From Burkholderiaceae bacterium 16 (GTDB lineage: Bacteria > Pseudomonadota > Gammaproteobacteria > Burkholderiales > Burkholderiaceae): a DNA stretch of 64,000 nt. The notes under the pieces are model-generated. The model saw only the letters and a program-made list of their open reading frames with translations, searched no databases and had not been told where the DNA came from. This document shows positions 25,704-34,621 of this stretch, piece after piece; the stretch's first letter is position 1; each line of letters starts with the position of its first letter. A program made the translations under genes and the position numbers. The stretch covers positions 105,031-169,030 of the forward strand of contig JYOD01000026.1 in assembly GCA_000955785.1 (NCBI GenBank), in the 5' to 3' direction.

Positions 25704-27416
25704 TCAATGCGCCAGTGCACCGGCCACTGCGACCGCGATGGGTCCCATCAATGGCAGCAGCACGTTGGAAATGGCGTAAGTGATGGTGTAGCCAACCACC
25801 GGCGTGCTGTTGCCGGCTGCATTGGTCAGCGCCATGATGGCGGGCGTACTGCATTGCTGTCCGGCCACCGCGCCGAGCAGGATCGGGGCTTCGATCTTCA
25901 GCCACCAGTGGCCGATCAGCAGCGACAGCGACGCCGGCACGATCGAGATCAGCACGCCCGCAACGGGCAGCGCCAGGCCATAGGTCTTCACTAGCTTGAT
26001 GGCGTCCGGTCCGGCGGACAGGCCCACCGCCGCGATAAAGGTGGCCAGCCCGAAATCCTTCAGGATCTCCGCGGCCGACGAGGGCAGCGAGCCCATCAGC
26101 GGCACGCGCGCGCGCAGCCAGCCGAATGCCAGGCCCGCTACCAGGCATCCGCCGCCGGTACCCAGCGTCAGTTCCGCGCCGCCAACCTGCAGCCTCAGGC
26201 TGCCCAGCAACATGCCCAGCAGCACCCCGACGCCGAGAAACACAAAATCGGTCTTGATGGTGGGCACGACGCGGTAGCCCAGTTCCGGCACTACCCGGTC
26301 GACGGCCTCGGAGGGGCCGCTCAGGCTCAGCACGTCGCCACGCTCCAGCACGGTATTGGGCAACGGCGGGATCGGACGCCCGACGCGGCTGATGGCGTCG
26401 ATGTACACGCCGCGGCCCATGCCGACATCCGCCATGCCGCGCAGCGAGGCCAGCGTGACGCCACTGATCTCGCGCCGCGTGAGCAGCACGTCCTGCTCGG
26501 TCTGCACCACCGTGTCCATGCTGGCTTCCCCGGCCGCTTCCGGCGCCTCGGGCAGCTCGATGCCCACCGCCTGCGCGAACGGCACCATGGCGTCGCGGCG
26601 GCCATACGCCAGCACCACGTCACCGGCCCGCAGCACCTCATCGGGCGTTGGCTTGAAGGTATGAGCGTCGCGCCGGATGCGCCGGATCGTCACGCCCAGC
26701 GCCACTGCCTTCTCCGCCGCCAGCACGGTCTGCCCGGCCGCCGCACGCACTTCCAGCACGCGGCCCACCAGGCGCGGCAGAGCGCTGTACTGGCGCGCGC
26801 CCATGTCGGACTCGCCGCCGAGCCTTTGCCAGAGCGCCGCTGCCGACTCGCGCAGGTTGATGCGCAACAGCCACGGCGCCAGCTGGCTGGTGAACAGCAC
26901 GATGGTGATCAGCCCGAACAGGTAGGTCACGCTGTAAGCGGTGACGATATTGGTCTGCAGCTCGCGTATCCGTTCGGGGGACAGGCCCAGCCTGCCGATG
27001 GCCTCGGAGGCCGTGCCGATCACCGCCGATTCCGTCGCCGCGCCGGCCAGCAGCCCCGCCGCCGTGCCCTGGTCCAGGTTCAGCACCACCACCGCCAGCG
27101 CCATCAGCGCCAGCACCACGGCCACTTCCACCAGCGACAGCAGGCCAATGCGCCAGCTGCGGGTGACGTTGGCAAAGAACTGCGGGCCGCCGGTGAAGCC
27201 TAGGGCAAAGATAAACAAGGCGAAGAAGACGTTGCGCACGTCGGTGCCGATGCGCGCCCCGGTTTGCCCGATCACCAGCGCGGCAATCAGCGTGCCGCAG
27301 ATGCCGCCAAGCTGGAACGGCCCGATCTTGATCGAACCCACCGCATGTCCCACGGCCAGCGCCAGGAACAAAGCGATCTCAGGTTGCGTTGCAAGCAGGT
27401 GGACGATGGTTTCCAT
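25704..27416 (-). CDS. Second AspT-family aspartate:alanine-type antiporter
   Basis: A 570-residue paralogue of the neighbouring AspT with the same layout: N-terminal membrane block, two TrkA-C-like domains (LRAGDVVLAYGRRDAMVP occurs in an almost identical position) and a C-terminal membrane block (GTGGGCLVAGLAFGWLRARVP). The start at 27416 aligns with AspT; an earlier in-frame start would add 13 unrelated residues. It is the first gene of the three-gene unit. The duplication could give different affinity or substrate (for example another amino acid/decarboxylation-product pair); exact specificity cannot be read from the sequence. Confidence 0.85.
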   Translation of the reverse strand: METIVHLLATQPEIALFLALAVGHAVGSIKIGPFQLGGICGTLIAALVIGQTGARIGTDVRNVFFALFIFALGFTGGPQFFANVTRSWRIGLLSLVEVAVVLALMALAVVVLNLDQGTAAGLLAGAATESAVIGTASEAIGRLGLSPERIRELQTNIVTAYSVTYLFGLITIVLFTSQLAPWLLRINLRESAAALWQRLGGESDMGARQYSALPRLVGRVLEVRAAAGQTVLAAEKAVALGVTIRRIRRDAHTFKPTPDEVLRAGDVVLAYGRRDAMVPFAQAVGIELPEAPEAAGEASMDTVVQTEQDVLLTRREISGVTLASLRGMADVGMGRGVYIDAISRVGRPIPPLPNTVLERGDVLSLSGPSEAVDRVVPELGYRVVPTIKTDFVFLGVGVLLGMLLGSLRLQVGGAELTLGTGGGCLVAGLAFGWLRARVPLMGSLPSSAAEILKDFGLATFIAAVGLSAGPDAIKLVKTYGLALPVAGVLISIVPASLSLLIGHWWLKIEAPILLGAVAGQQCSTPAIMALTNAAGNSTPVVGYTITYAISNVLLPLMGPIAVAVAGALAH

Positions 27417-27794
27417 GGCGCGGCAGCGGCTCGGCAGAGAAATCACTGGGCCCACGGGGCGCCCACGCAGCGGGGCCGCGGCAAGAGCTTCTGGCCGCGA
27501 TCCTTCCCGGCGGGCACCGCGCAGATTTGGCGTGGGCCATTATCCCTGCCCCAACTTTGGGCGCGTGCTGAAAGCTTTTGTTTGTGATTTAAGCGGTGTC
27601 AACATGCGCTGGGGTGGCCTCGAGCCTTGCGGTACGCGGTGCGGAACCGTGGGAGCCGAGAGCCAGCAATTGGGAAGATTAGTCGACGCAGTCGCACAAT
27701 CGCGCCGCAACTTTCATCAAATTGCGAGCGATCCGGCCCTACAGTGGCGGCATTCCATCCACGATGCAGCGCGCCACCGCGCCGGGAGATGCCT
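27417..27794. other. Intergenic region between aspT2 and a small membrane protein gene
   Basis: Divergent upstream region of 378 bp. A minus-strand TTGACA lies at 27602-27597 but no convincing -10 follows at 16-18 bp; a GGATAAT stands alone near 27545. No operator or terminator that I can support. Confidence 0.4.
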
Positions 27795-28049
27795 ATGCTT
27801 TCCGCCCTGACTTTCGGCCTGATGCCGCTGGCTGCCGCCGCTGTCCTGGGCACGGAGCGCGCAGGCCGCAACCTGCTGGTGCAGGGGGTGTGCCTGGCCC
27901 TGCTGGCTGCCGATTGGGCGCAGGCGGGCGATGCCGCACTGCCGCAGCGCATGCTGTTCCCCGGAATGGGAGAGGTGCTGTCCGTGTGGGGCCCGCTGGC
28001 TTTCGCCGGCTTGTTCGGCTGGGCGTTGCGCACAGCGCGTACGCTATGA
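27795..28049 (+). CDS. Small hypothetical membrane protein
   Basis: An 84-residue protein of unknown function with a good GGGAG 6 bp before the ATG. It contains three hydrophobic segments: about 1-20 (SALTFGLMPLAAAAVLG), 28-43 (LLVQGVCLALLAADWA) and 60-78 (VLSVWGPLAFAGLFGWAL). The reading frame has the GC3 bias expected for a real gene. It lies between the asp genes and a LysR-type regulator. I do not recognise the family. Confidence 0.6.
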   Translation: MLSALTFGLMPLAAAAVLGTERAGRNLLVQGVCLALLAADWAQAGDAALPQRMLFPGMGEVLSVWGPLAFAGLFGWALRTARTL

Positions 28050-28174
28050 TCGCGCATCGCGAGCCGGCTCGTTTGCGCCCGTCCCACCGCCACGACCGGC
28101 TTCGCACCCGAGATCACCGAAACCAAGGCAATGCCCGCACGCGCTGAGCCGGCGGATTGCCCGCGCAAGCCGTC

Positions 28175-29044
28175 ATGAAGCACATCCCGCCGATCCCGCT
28201 GCTGCTCGCCTTCGATGCCGTGGCGCGCCTGCGGAGCTTTCACCGGGCCGCCGAGGAACTCAGCGTGGCCCACAGCACGGTGAGCCATCGCATCCGCGAG
28301 CTCGAACAACGCTGCGGCGTGGCGCTGTTCGCGCGCACCACGCGCATCGTGACGCCCACGCCCGAGGCTGAACGCCTGCTAGGGCCGGTCCGGCAAGCAC
28401 TGTCCACGCTGGGCGAAGCCTTCGGCCCGGCGGCCGATCCGCGCACGGTGCGCGTCAGCGTGCTGCCTTCATTCGCCCGCTTTCGCGTGGTGCCCGCGCT
28501 GGCGGAATTCCAGCGCAGCCATCCCCGGATCGCTATCGCGCTGGACCCCACCAGCCAGATGATCGTGCCCCGTCATGGCGAGGCCGACATCGCACTGCGC
28601 TTTGCCCGGGCCAGGCCGGTTGAGCCGCATCTCGACCTGGGCCATGACGAGTGGTTTCCGGTGGCGGCGCCGTCCTACCTCGCCACGCTCAGGCAGCGCG
28701 CGCTGCCCAGGCTGTTCGGCGAAGCCATGCTCCTGTCGCACAGCCGCCATGCCTGGGAGCCCTGGTTCCGGGAGGCCGGACTGCCCATGCCGCGCAGCCC
28801 TCGCGTGACTACCTTTACCGACACCGGGCTGATGCTGGACGCCGCCATGCGCGGGCAAGGCATTGCCTACGGGCGTCGCTCGCTGCTGCTGCACCTGCTC
28901 AAGTCCGGGCAACTGGTGCGGCTGTCGCCGGTTAGCTTGTCATCGGCGCATTCGTACTACTTGATGGCATCCGAGCGGTTCGAAACCTCGCCGGACGTCC
29001 GGGTGGTGCATGCGTGGATCAAGGCGTTGGTGGCGCAGTTGTAA
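28175..29044 (+). CDS. LysR-family transcriptional regulator (GcvA-like)
   Basis: A 289-residue regulator with the N-terminal LysR helix-turn-helix (about 8-65: LLAFDAVARLRSFHRAAEELSVAHSTVSHRIRELEQ in two motifs) and a C-terminal substrate-binding-like effector domain (about 90-289). The PPIPLLLAFDAVAR opening resembles the GcvA subgroup. The ATG at 28175 fits that subgroup; a TTG 18 bases upstream is possible. Target unknown; it could control the neighbouring asp genes or act elsewhere. Confidence 0.87.
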   Translation: MKHIPPIPLLLAFDAVARLRSFHRAAEELSVAHSTVSHRIRELEQRCGVALFARTTRIVTPTPEAERLLGPVRQALSTLGEAFGPAADPRTVRVSVLPSFARFRVVPALAEFQRSHPRIAIALDPTSQMIVPRHGEADIALRFARARPVEPHLDLGHDEWFPVAAPSYLATLRQRALPRLFGEAMLLSHSRHAWEPWFREAGLPMPRSPRVTTFTDTGLMLDAAMRGQGIAYGRRSLLLHLLKSGQLVRLSPVSLSSAHSYYLMASERFETSPDVRVVHAWIKALVAQL

Positions 29045-29054
29045 GGCAGCTCGC

Positions 29055-29570
29055 TCACTTGCCTCTGCCATGACTCCCGCCGCCCAGCGGATCGGCGATG
29101 ATCATCGTCTGCTGCAACACGCCGTTGTCGTCGAAGTAGCAGCTGAAGTGGGCCGGCAGGTTGGCGTCCTTGTACATACGATAGGACCAGGCTTCCCGCT
29201 TCATCAGCGGGTAATACTGAATCGGGACCCGAGGCTTGCCGAAGCGCTCTTCAATGTCGCGCTTGGTCCAGACGCCGATCTGCGCCTGGTAGATCTCTTT
29301 TTCCGTCAGCATCTGACGGAAGCTGCTGAGTTTGCCTCCGGCATCGAAATCCGCCGCGTAGACAGAGAAGCCGAGCGGCTGGCGGGAATAGATCCAGCGG
29401 GTGGTGCCGTCAGCCAGGCGGTAGACATCGCTGGGTGCGCCAAAGGTATCGCGCACGCTGCTTTCCGGACCGCCGACCAACTTGTTCCCCGTCTGCTCGG
29501 GCTGCAAGGTGACACAGGCGCAAGCCATGACGGCGGCCGCGCAAACCAAACCGGCCAGGCGCTGATGCAT
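29055..29570 (-). CDS. BamE/SmpA-like outer-membrane lipoprotein
   Basis: A 171-residue lipoprotein. The signal peptide ends in a MACAC region with the lipidated Cys at 18 or 20. The mature protein contains two BamE-like repeats: VRDTFGAPSDVYRLADGTTRWIY...FDAGGKL and IEERFGKPRVPIQYYP...SYRMY...FDDNGVLQ, each with the FGxP and W/Y-x-Y pattern of that fold. Start at 29570 chosen for the signal peptide. Convergent with the LysR gene. True BamE is shorter and single-domain, so a BAM-complex role is only a possibility. Confidence 0.7.
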   Translation of the reverse strand: MHQRLAGLVCAAAVMACACVTLQPEQTGNKLVGGPESSVRDTFGAPSDVYRLADGTTRWIYSRQPLGFSVYAADFDAGGKLSSFRQMLTEKEIYQAQIGVWTKRDIEERFGKPRVPIQYYPLMKREAWSYRMYKDANLPAHFSCYFDDNGVLQQTMIIADPLGGGSHGRGK

Positions 29571-29893
29571 GACAGTTCTCCCGCATTCGCGCGCCAGCGC
29601 TCCCAGGGCGATCTGGCTATGCCGGGCGGCGCGTCCGGGCATGGTGCCCAATCACAGCATAGTCGAGGGACCTGCCAAACCGTGTAGCGACCGGTAGGCG
29701 CATCGGCAATTTTCCGCGGGCTCGGGAGCACGCGTTGTCATTGGGACAAAGCCCATGCGCGTACTACCATCAGTGCAGAGCGCGACGCGAACGGCTGAAG
29801 AACGAATGGGCCGGGACACCAATGGGGCGGGAGTCACTACCGAAGGTGTCCGACGGACGCAGGCGCCGCACCGCAGACAACTAGGAGCCACCG
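29571..29893. other. Intergenic region upstream of the cupin gene
   Basis: Divergent region of 323 bp between the lipoprotein and cupin genes. A short inverted repeat TTGTC-N5-GACAA occurs near 29733-29747. No clear promoter or RNA structure. Confidence 0.35.
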
Positions 29894-30235
29894 ATGTCCA
29901 TCCCTCATCTATCCTCCGGCCAGATCGCCAGCGTGCTGCCCCTGGGCGCGCGCCTTGAGCAGACGCCCACCACGGCACTCTTCAAGGAGAGCCGCCTGGA
30001 AGTCATGCGCCTGGTGCTGGCCGCCGGCAAACGTATGCCGGCCCATGCGGTAGCCGGGCCGGTCACCATGCAATGCCTGGAAGGCGAAGTGGATGTCGGC
30101 GTGGACGGTGGCCACCGGCTGCTGCGCCAGGGCGATCTCGTCTATCTGGCTTCCGGCGTGAAGCATGATGTGACGGCGATCAGCAACGCCTCCGTGCTGG
30201 TGACCATCGTGCTGCTGGATCGGGCCGGGGCGTAG
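29894..30235 (+). CDS. Cupin-domain protein
   Basis: A single small beta-barrel cupin of 113 residues. The first motif region is MPAHAVAGPVTMQCLEGEVDVGV and the second GDLVYLASGVKHDVTAISNA. Metal-ligand His residues remain in part: His51 and His90, with Gln61 in place of a second motif-1 His, so a metal-binding enzyme role is uncertain. AGGAG lies 8 bp before the ATG. Monocistronic; function unknown. Confidence 0.75.
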   Translation: MSIPHLSSGQIASVLPLGARLEQTPTTALFKESRLEVMRLVLAAGKRMPAHAVAGPVTMQCLEGEVDVGVDGGHRLLRQGDLVYLASGVKHDVTAISNASVLVTIVLLDRAGA

Positions 30236-30380
30236 TGGCCTTGGCGGCCGGAAGCCGGGCTGGTACTGACGAGGCCGGCCCGGATCGGGCCAATCGGTCA
30301 GGCGATCGCACCGTACGCAGTCGCAACAGGGCGACGGCTGCCTATTGAAACAAACGGGTGTATTTTCTTGGGGAATTCAG

Positions 30381-30465
30381 TGGTGCCCGGGGTCGGACTC
30401 GAACCGACACGCCTTGCGGCGGGGGATTTTGAGTCCCCTGCGTCTACCTGTTTCACCACCCGGGC
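30381..30465 (-). tRNA. tRNA-Leu (CAA)
   Basis: An 85-nt tRNA on the minus strand with encoded 3' CCA. The acceptor stem is GCCCGGG/CCCGGGC, the T-arm carries GGTTCGAGTCC, and the anticodon loop CTCAAAA sits in a GGGGA/TCCCC stem, giving anticodon CAA (reads UUG). A long variable arm (CCGCCGCAAGGCGT) identifies the class II Leu fold. Confidence 0.96.
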
Positions 30466-30814
30466 TGAGTGGATGCTGGCCGATTTGCCGGGAACCGGCG
30501 TGCCAGCATGGTGCTGAGCCGGGAATTATGCCGCAAATCCTGCGCGGTCACAACTAGCCAGTCCCAGGGAATCCCTGGCGTCCTCGCCTGGTCCGCATGG
30601 CGCGGCTCCGGTCATGGTATTCAGGCGTCGGCGGGCGGACCTTGCCGGTGGCCCTGGCCGGCACGCAGGTGACGTTTTACGACCATCGGCGGTAAGGCGA
30701 TATCCGGGATCTTGTCGATTCCTGGCAGCTAGCCAACTCGGCTAGCATTATTGCAGCCATCGCACCTGCGGGCCGCCAAGGCCGCCCGCGTTTCCAATCC
30801 AAGCCCGGAGCACC
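30466..30814. other. Intergenic region between tRNA-Leu and the hydrolase gene
   Basis: About 350 bp without a supported gene. Besides the tRNA promoter it contains a near-palindrome CCAGGGA-A-TCCCTGG (30564-30578) and an inverted repeat GCTAGCC-AACTC-GGCTAGC (30728-30746) about 70 bp before the hydrolase ATG, which could be an operator. Confidence 0.4.
30525..30553 (-). promoter_or_regulatory. Putative tRNA-Leu promoter
   Basis: Minus strand TTGTGA (30553-30548), 17-bp spacer, CATAAT (30530-30525), about 60 bp upstream of the mature tRNA 5' end. Confidence 0.45.
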
Positions 30815-31747
30815 ATGTCAGACCTGCCGTCCTTCGCCAGTCTTGCGCAGCTGCCGTCGCAGGACCCCGCCTTCTTCGACGTCCAGTACAACAACCGGGC
30901 CAGGGTGCCCGACAACACCATCCATATGGCGCGCTGGGCCGCGCTGTCGCGCCAGGTGCGCGAGCGGGGCGGCTGGCTGGAAGACCTGAGCTATGCCGAT
31001 GGCGAGCCTGGCCCGTACCACGAGGACGAGCGGCTCGATTACTTCCCCGCCGAACCCGGCGCCGTTGCCGGGCAGGCGCCGCCGCTGCTGGTGTTCCTGC
31101 ACGGCGGCTACTGGCGTGCGCTGAACAAGCGCGACCACAGCCTGGTGGCCAACGCATTGCCACGGTGCGGCGTGTCGGTGGCGGTGGTCGAGTACTCGTT
31201 GTGTCCGGCGGTGACGGTGGAGACCATCCTGCTGCAGGCGGTGCGCAGCGTGGCATGGCTGTACCGCGCGGCGGACCGGCTCGGGCACGACCGGACGCGT
31301 ATCTTCGTGGCGGGGCATTCCGTCGGCGGCCATATGGCGGCGATGATGCTCACCACCCTGTGGCCGCGCGTGGGCAGCGACCTGCCGGCGGACCTGGTCA
31401 AGGGCGTGGTGTCGGTCAGCGGCCTGCACGATCTGGAGCCGCTTCGGCGCGCCGCTTTCCTGCAGGCCGACCTGAAACTGTCGGAGAGCGACGTGGCGCG
31501 GCTCTCGCCGGCCTTCCTGCCGCCCGCCACGGACGCACCGCTGGTGACGGCGGTGGGCGGGCTGGAGCCCGAGGAATACCAGCGGCAGACGGACCTGCTG
31601 CGCGCTGGCTGGGCCGCCAACGCGTCGGCGCCAGGCGCGGCGCATGTGCCGATGCCCGGGAGGCACCACTTCAACGTGATGGACGATTTCGCCGACCCGG
31701 ACAGCCCGTTGCTGCGTGCGGTCGTGAGGATGATGGGCGTGGCCTAG
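30815..31747 (+). CDS. Alpha/beta hydrolase (kynurenine formamidase-like)
   Basis: A 310-residue alpha/beta hydrolase. The oxyanion-hole motif HGGYW is at 96-100 and the nucleophile elbow GHSVGG at 167-172 (Ser169); the catalytic His is probably in the GRHHFNVMDDF segment near the C-terminus. The HGGYW plus VEYSLCP layout resembles formamidase/carboxylesterase-like proteins of tryptophan degradation, but no kynurenine genes are nearby, so the substrate is open. GGAGC lies 7 bp upstream of the ATG. Convergent with the following minus-strand pair. Confidence 0.8.
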   Translation: MSDLPSFASLAQLPSQDPAFFDVQYNNRARVPDNTIHMARWAALSRQVRERGGWLEDLSYADGEPGPYHEDERLDYFPAEPGAVAGQAPPLLVFLHGGYWRALNKRDHSLVANALPRCGVSVAVVEYSLCPAVTVETILLQAVRSVAWLYRAADRLGHDRTRIFVAGHSVGGHMAAMMLTTLWPRVGSDLPADLVKGVVSVSGLHDLEPLRRAAFLQADLKLSESDVARLSPAFLPPATDAPLVTAVGGLEPEEYQRQTDLLRAGWAANASAPGAAHVPMPGRHHFNVMDDFADPDSPLLRAVVRMMGVA

Positions 31748-31772
31748 CGCCTGACGCCCGGCGTGCGGCAGC

Positions 31773-32666
31773 TCAACCCTCCAGCACCCGCAGCAGCGAC
31801 GAGGTATCCTCCTTCCCCCAGCCCTTGTCCATCAGCATGCCAAGCTGGCGCGAGGTGGCCTGCATGGCCGGCAGTTCCAGCCCGAGCTGGCGGGCGATCT
31901 CCGCGGCCAGCCCGAAATCCTTGTCGTGCAGCCGCGCCTCGATGCCCGGGGCAAAGTCGTGCGCCACCATCTTCGGCCCCATCATGTCGAGCATGCGGCT
32001 GCCGGCCATGCCGGTGGCCATGGCTTGCAGCACGCGACCGCTGTCTACCTGCTGCGCCTGCGCGAAGCGCATGGCTTCGGCAATGCCTTCGATATTGACC
32101 ACCTGCGCGATCTGGTTGCACAGCTTGGCGACTTGCCCTGCGCCGTGATCGCCGATGTGGGTGACGGTCTTGCCGAGCAGCCCGAGCAGTGGCCGCACGC
32201 GCTCCAGCATCTCGGCCTTGCCGCCCACCATGATGGTCAGGCTGGCCGCTTCGGCGCCCACGGTGCCGCCCGAGACCGGGCAGTCCAGCGCCTCGATGCC
32301 GCGCTCGGCCAGCCGCGCGGCGATCTCCCGCGTGACGATGGGCGAGATGGTGCTGTGGTCGATGCAGATGGTGCCCGGCGCCGCGCCCTCGATCACGCCG
32401 TGCTCGCCCAGCAGCACCGAGCGCACATCCTCGGACGAGGTGACATTGGTGAACACCACCGCCGCGCCGCGCGCCGCTTCGGCGGGCGTGGCGCAGGGCA
32501 CTGCGCCCAGCGCGCGGGCCGCGTCGGCCGCCTCGGGCCGGCGCACACAGGCGCGCACGCCGTGGCCGGCGGCAAGCAGGTGCCGCACCATCGGCGTGCC
32601 CATGGCGCCCAGCCCGATAAAGCCGATCGTCAAGGGTTGGGAGGCGGTTGCTGTCGTATTGCTCAT
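31773..32666 (-). CDS. 3-hydroxyisobutyrate dehydrogenase family oxidoreductase
   Basis: NAD(P)-dependent beta-hydroxyacid dehydrogenase, 297 residues. N-terminal Rossmann motif IGFIGLGAMGTPMVRHLL (about 14-31), the signature DCPVSGGTVGAEAASLTIMVGG and the catalytic lysine in GAGQVAKLCNQ. Members act on 3-hydroxyisobutyrate, tartronate semialdehyde or similar; which one applies is not visible. It starts 12 bp after an ABC binding-protein gene on the same strand, so the two are probably co-transcribed. Confidence 0.88.
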   Translation of the reverse strand: MSNTTATASQPLTIGFIGLGAMGTPMVRHLLAAGHGVRACVRRPEAADAARALGAVPCATPAEAARGAAVVFTNVTSSEDVRSVLLGEHGVIEGAAPGTICIDHSTISPIVTREIAARLAERGIEALDCPVSGGTVGAEAASLTIMVGGKAEMLERVRPLLGLLGKTVTHIGDHGAGQVAKLCNQIAQVVNIEGIAEAMRFAQAQQVDSGRVLQAMATGMAGSRMLDMMGPKMVAHDFAPGIEARLHDKDFGLAAEIARQLGLELPAMQATSRQLGMLMDKGWGKEDTSSLLRVLEG

Positions 32667-32678
32667 GTCAAGACATCC

Positions 32679-33845
32679 TTATTTCTCTACCGCGTAGGCA
32701 AACTTGCCGTCGCGGATCACACCCATCACGCGCGAGCGCTGGTCGAAGCCCTGATGGTCTTTCGCGCTCAGGTTCATCACGCCATTGGGAATGGTCAGGT
32801 TAGTGGTGGTCTCCAGCGCATCGCGCATGGCGTGGCGGAACTCCCGCGTGCCCGGCTGCGCGCCGCTCTTGCCGGCACGGCGCGCGGCGTCGTCCAGAAG
32901 CATCCACGCGCCCCAGGCATCGCCGGCAAATTGCGTGATGCTGTCCGCGCCGTACTTCGCCTCATAGCGCGTCGCGAAATCCAGTGCCACTTTTTTCACC
33001 GGATGACTGTCCGGCAGTTGCCGGGCCACTACCACCGGCCCGGTCGGGAACAGCGTGCCGTCCACATCCTTGCCGCCTACCCGCAGGAAGTCCCAGGTGG
33101 CGATGCCGTGGGTCTGGTACACCTTGCCTTTATACCCCCGCTCGGCCAGCGTCTTCTGCGGTAGTACCGAAGGCGTGCCCGCACCGGCCACCAGGATCGC
33201 GTCCGGGGTGGCCGCCATCAGCTTCAGCACCTGCCCGGTCACCGAAGTATCGTTGCGCGAGAAGCGCTCGTTGGCCACCACCTTGATCTTGCGCAGCTCC
33301 GCCAGCCTGGAGAACTCCCGCCACCAGCTCTCGCCGTAAGCATCGTTGAAGCCGATAAAGCCCACCGTCTTCACGCCATGGTTGCTCATGTACTCGGTGA
33401 GCACCGTGGCCATATGCGAATCGTTCTGCGGCATCTTGAACGCCCAGCGCCGCTTCGGGTCCGCCTGCGGCTCGATGATGGCGGCCGACGCGGCCAGCGC
33501 CACCATCGGCGTCTCGCCCTCCGCCACCGCATCGAGCGCGGCGATGGCCGTCGGCGTGATGTTGGGGCCGACCATCACGTCCACCTTCTCCTCGGAGATC
33601 AGCTTGCGCACGTTGCGCACCGCGGCGGCGGGGTCGGAGCCATCGTCCAGGATCACGTACTGCGCGCGCTGGCCGCCCAGGGTGGGCGGCCACATCAGCA
33701 CAGCGTTCTTGGAGGGGATGCCGATGGAGGCGGCGGGCCCGGTGGTGGAGACGTCGATGCCCACGCGGATGTCGGCGCGCGCGGGCAGGGCGGCGAGGAG
33801 CAGGGTGGAAGCCAGCAGGGTGGCGCGGATGCGCGGGTGGGGCAT
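32679..33845 (-). CDS. ABC transporter substrate-binding protein (branched-chain amino acid type)
   Basis: Periplasmic type I binding protein of 388 residues. A Sec signal peptide (RATLLASTLLLAALPARA, cleavage after ARA at about residue 24) precedes DIRVGIDVSTTGPAASIGIP, the usual opening of the Leu/Ile/Val-binding family. GAGGAG lies 8 bp upstream. There is no permease or ATPase gene beside it, so it is an orphan that must share a transporter encoded elsewhere or act alone. It heads a two-gene unit with the dehydrogenase. Confidence 0.88.
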   Translation of the reverse strand: MPHPRIRATLLASTLLLAALPARADIRVGIDVSTTGPAASIGIPSKNAVLMWPPTLGGQRAQYVILDDGSDPAAAVRNVRKLISEEKVDVMVGPNITPTAIAALDAVAEGETPMVALAASAAIIEPQADPKRRWAFKMPQNDSHMATVLTEYMSNHGVKTVGFIGFNDAYGESWWREFSRLAELRKIKVVANERFSRNDTSVTGQVLKLMAATPDAILVAGAGTPSVLPQKTLAERGYKGKVYQTHGIATWDFLRVGGKDVDGTLFPTGPVVVARQLPDSHPVKKVALDFATRYEAKYGADSITQFAGDAWGAWMLLDDAARRAGKSGAQPGTREFRHAMRDALETTTNLTIPNGVMNLSAKDHQGFDQRSRVMGVIRDGKFAYAVEK

Positions 33846-33898
33846 GGATGATCTCCTCGTGTTCTATTTTTTGGGTAATGCGGCGAAGGCTATCTTAA

Positions 33899-34621
33899 CG
33901 ATTTATCGGCCGCTACGCCGCGCCCATACAGCGCAAGCCGCGCGTGGTGCTGCTGGCGGCGCAAGGCCGCATTTTTTGCGCCGGTGGCAACATCGACGAG
34001 TTCGCCGCCGCGGGAATGGCGCTGGATACGCTGGTAGACGACATTCTCACCCCGCTCCACCCGGCGCTCTACCGGCTGGCCACGGCGCCGCTGCCGGTGG
34101 TGGCCGCGGTCAGCGGGCCGGTGGCCGGCGAGGGTATCGGCCTGGCGCTGTGCGCGGACTTCGTGCTCGGCGCGGCATCGACCACGCTGCGCACCGGCTA
34201 CGCCGCAATCGGTCTTTCGCCCGATGCCGGTGCCTCGTATTTCCTGGCCCGGCGCGTCGGCGCGGTGCGGGCGCAGCAGTGGCTGATGCTCAGTGAAACG
34301 ATTGACGCGCAGCGCTGCCTGCAGCAGGGCGTGATCGATGCCCTGTACCCGGACGACGGACTGGCCGATGCCGCCGAGGCCATGGTGGCCCGGCTGGCGA
34401 GTGCCGCGGGCGGGTCGCTGGCCGCGATCAAGACCTTGTGCGGCGGTTTGCCGGCGCGAGGCCGGCAGGAGCATCTGGCGCTTGAGCAGGCGTTGCTTGT
34501 GGGCCGGAGCGCCGATGCGCGCGAAGGTGTGCGTGCGTTCCTTGAGAAGCGGACGCCACGATTTGCGGGGGGCCAGGCGGAAAGCGGCGGGGCGTGCGGC
34601 GCGGGTTGGTACTTACCTTAG
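33899..34621 (+). pseudogene. 5'-truncated enoyl-CoA hydratase/isomerase
   Basis: The frame is open from 33899 (after an in-frame TAA) to 34621 but has no plausible ATG; the first candidate is a GTG at 33944 inside a conserved core strand. The product would start at RVVLLAAQGRIFCAGGNIDEF, the oxyanion-hole loop of crotonases, so the roughly 45-50 residues normally before it are missing. The remainder (PVAGEGIGLALCADFVLGAA, the YAAIGLSPDAGASYF strand and C-terminal helices) is intact, ending with an unusual tail after KRTPRFAGG. The truncated 5' end abuts the upstream region of the orphan binding-protein gene, as expected after a deletion. Probably a non-functional remnant. Confidence 0.65.

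Noticed and set aside
27597..27602. Minus-strand TTGACA as the promoter of the aspT-aspT-asdA unit
   Set aside because: No acceptable -10 hexamer at 16-18 bp, so I did not call it as a promoter.
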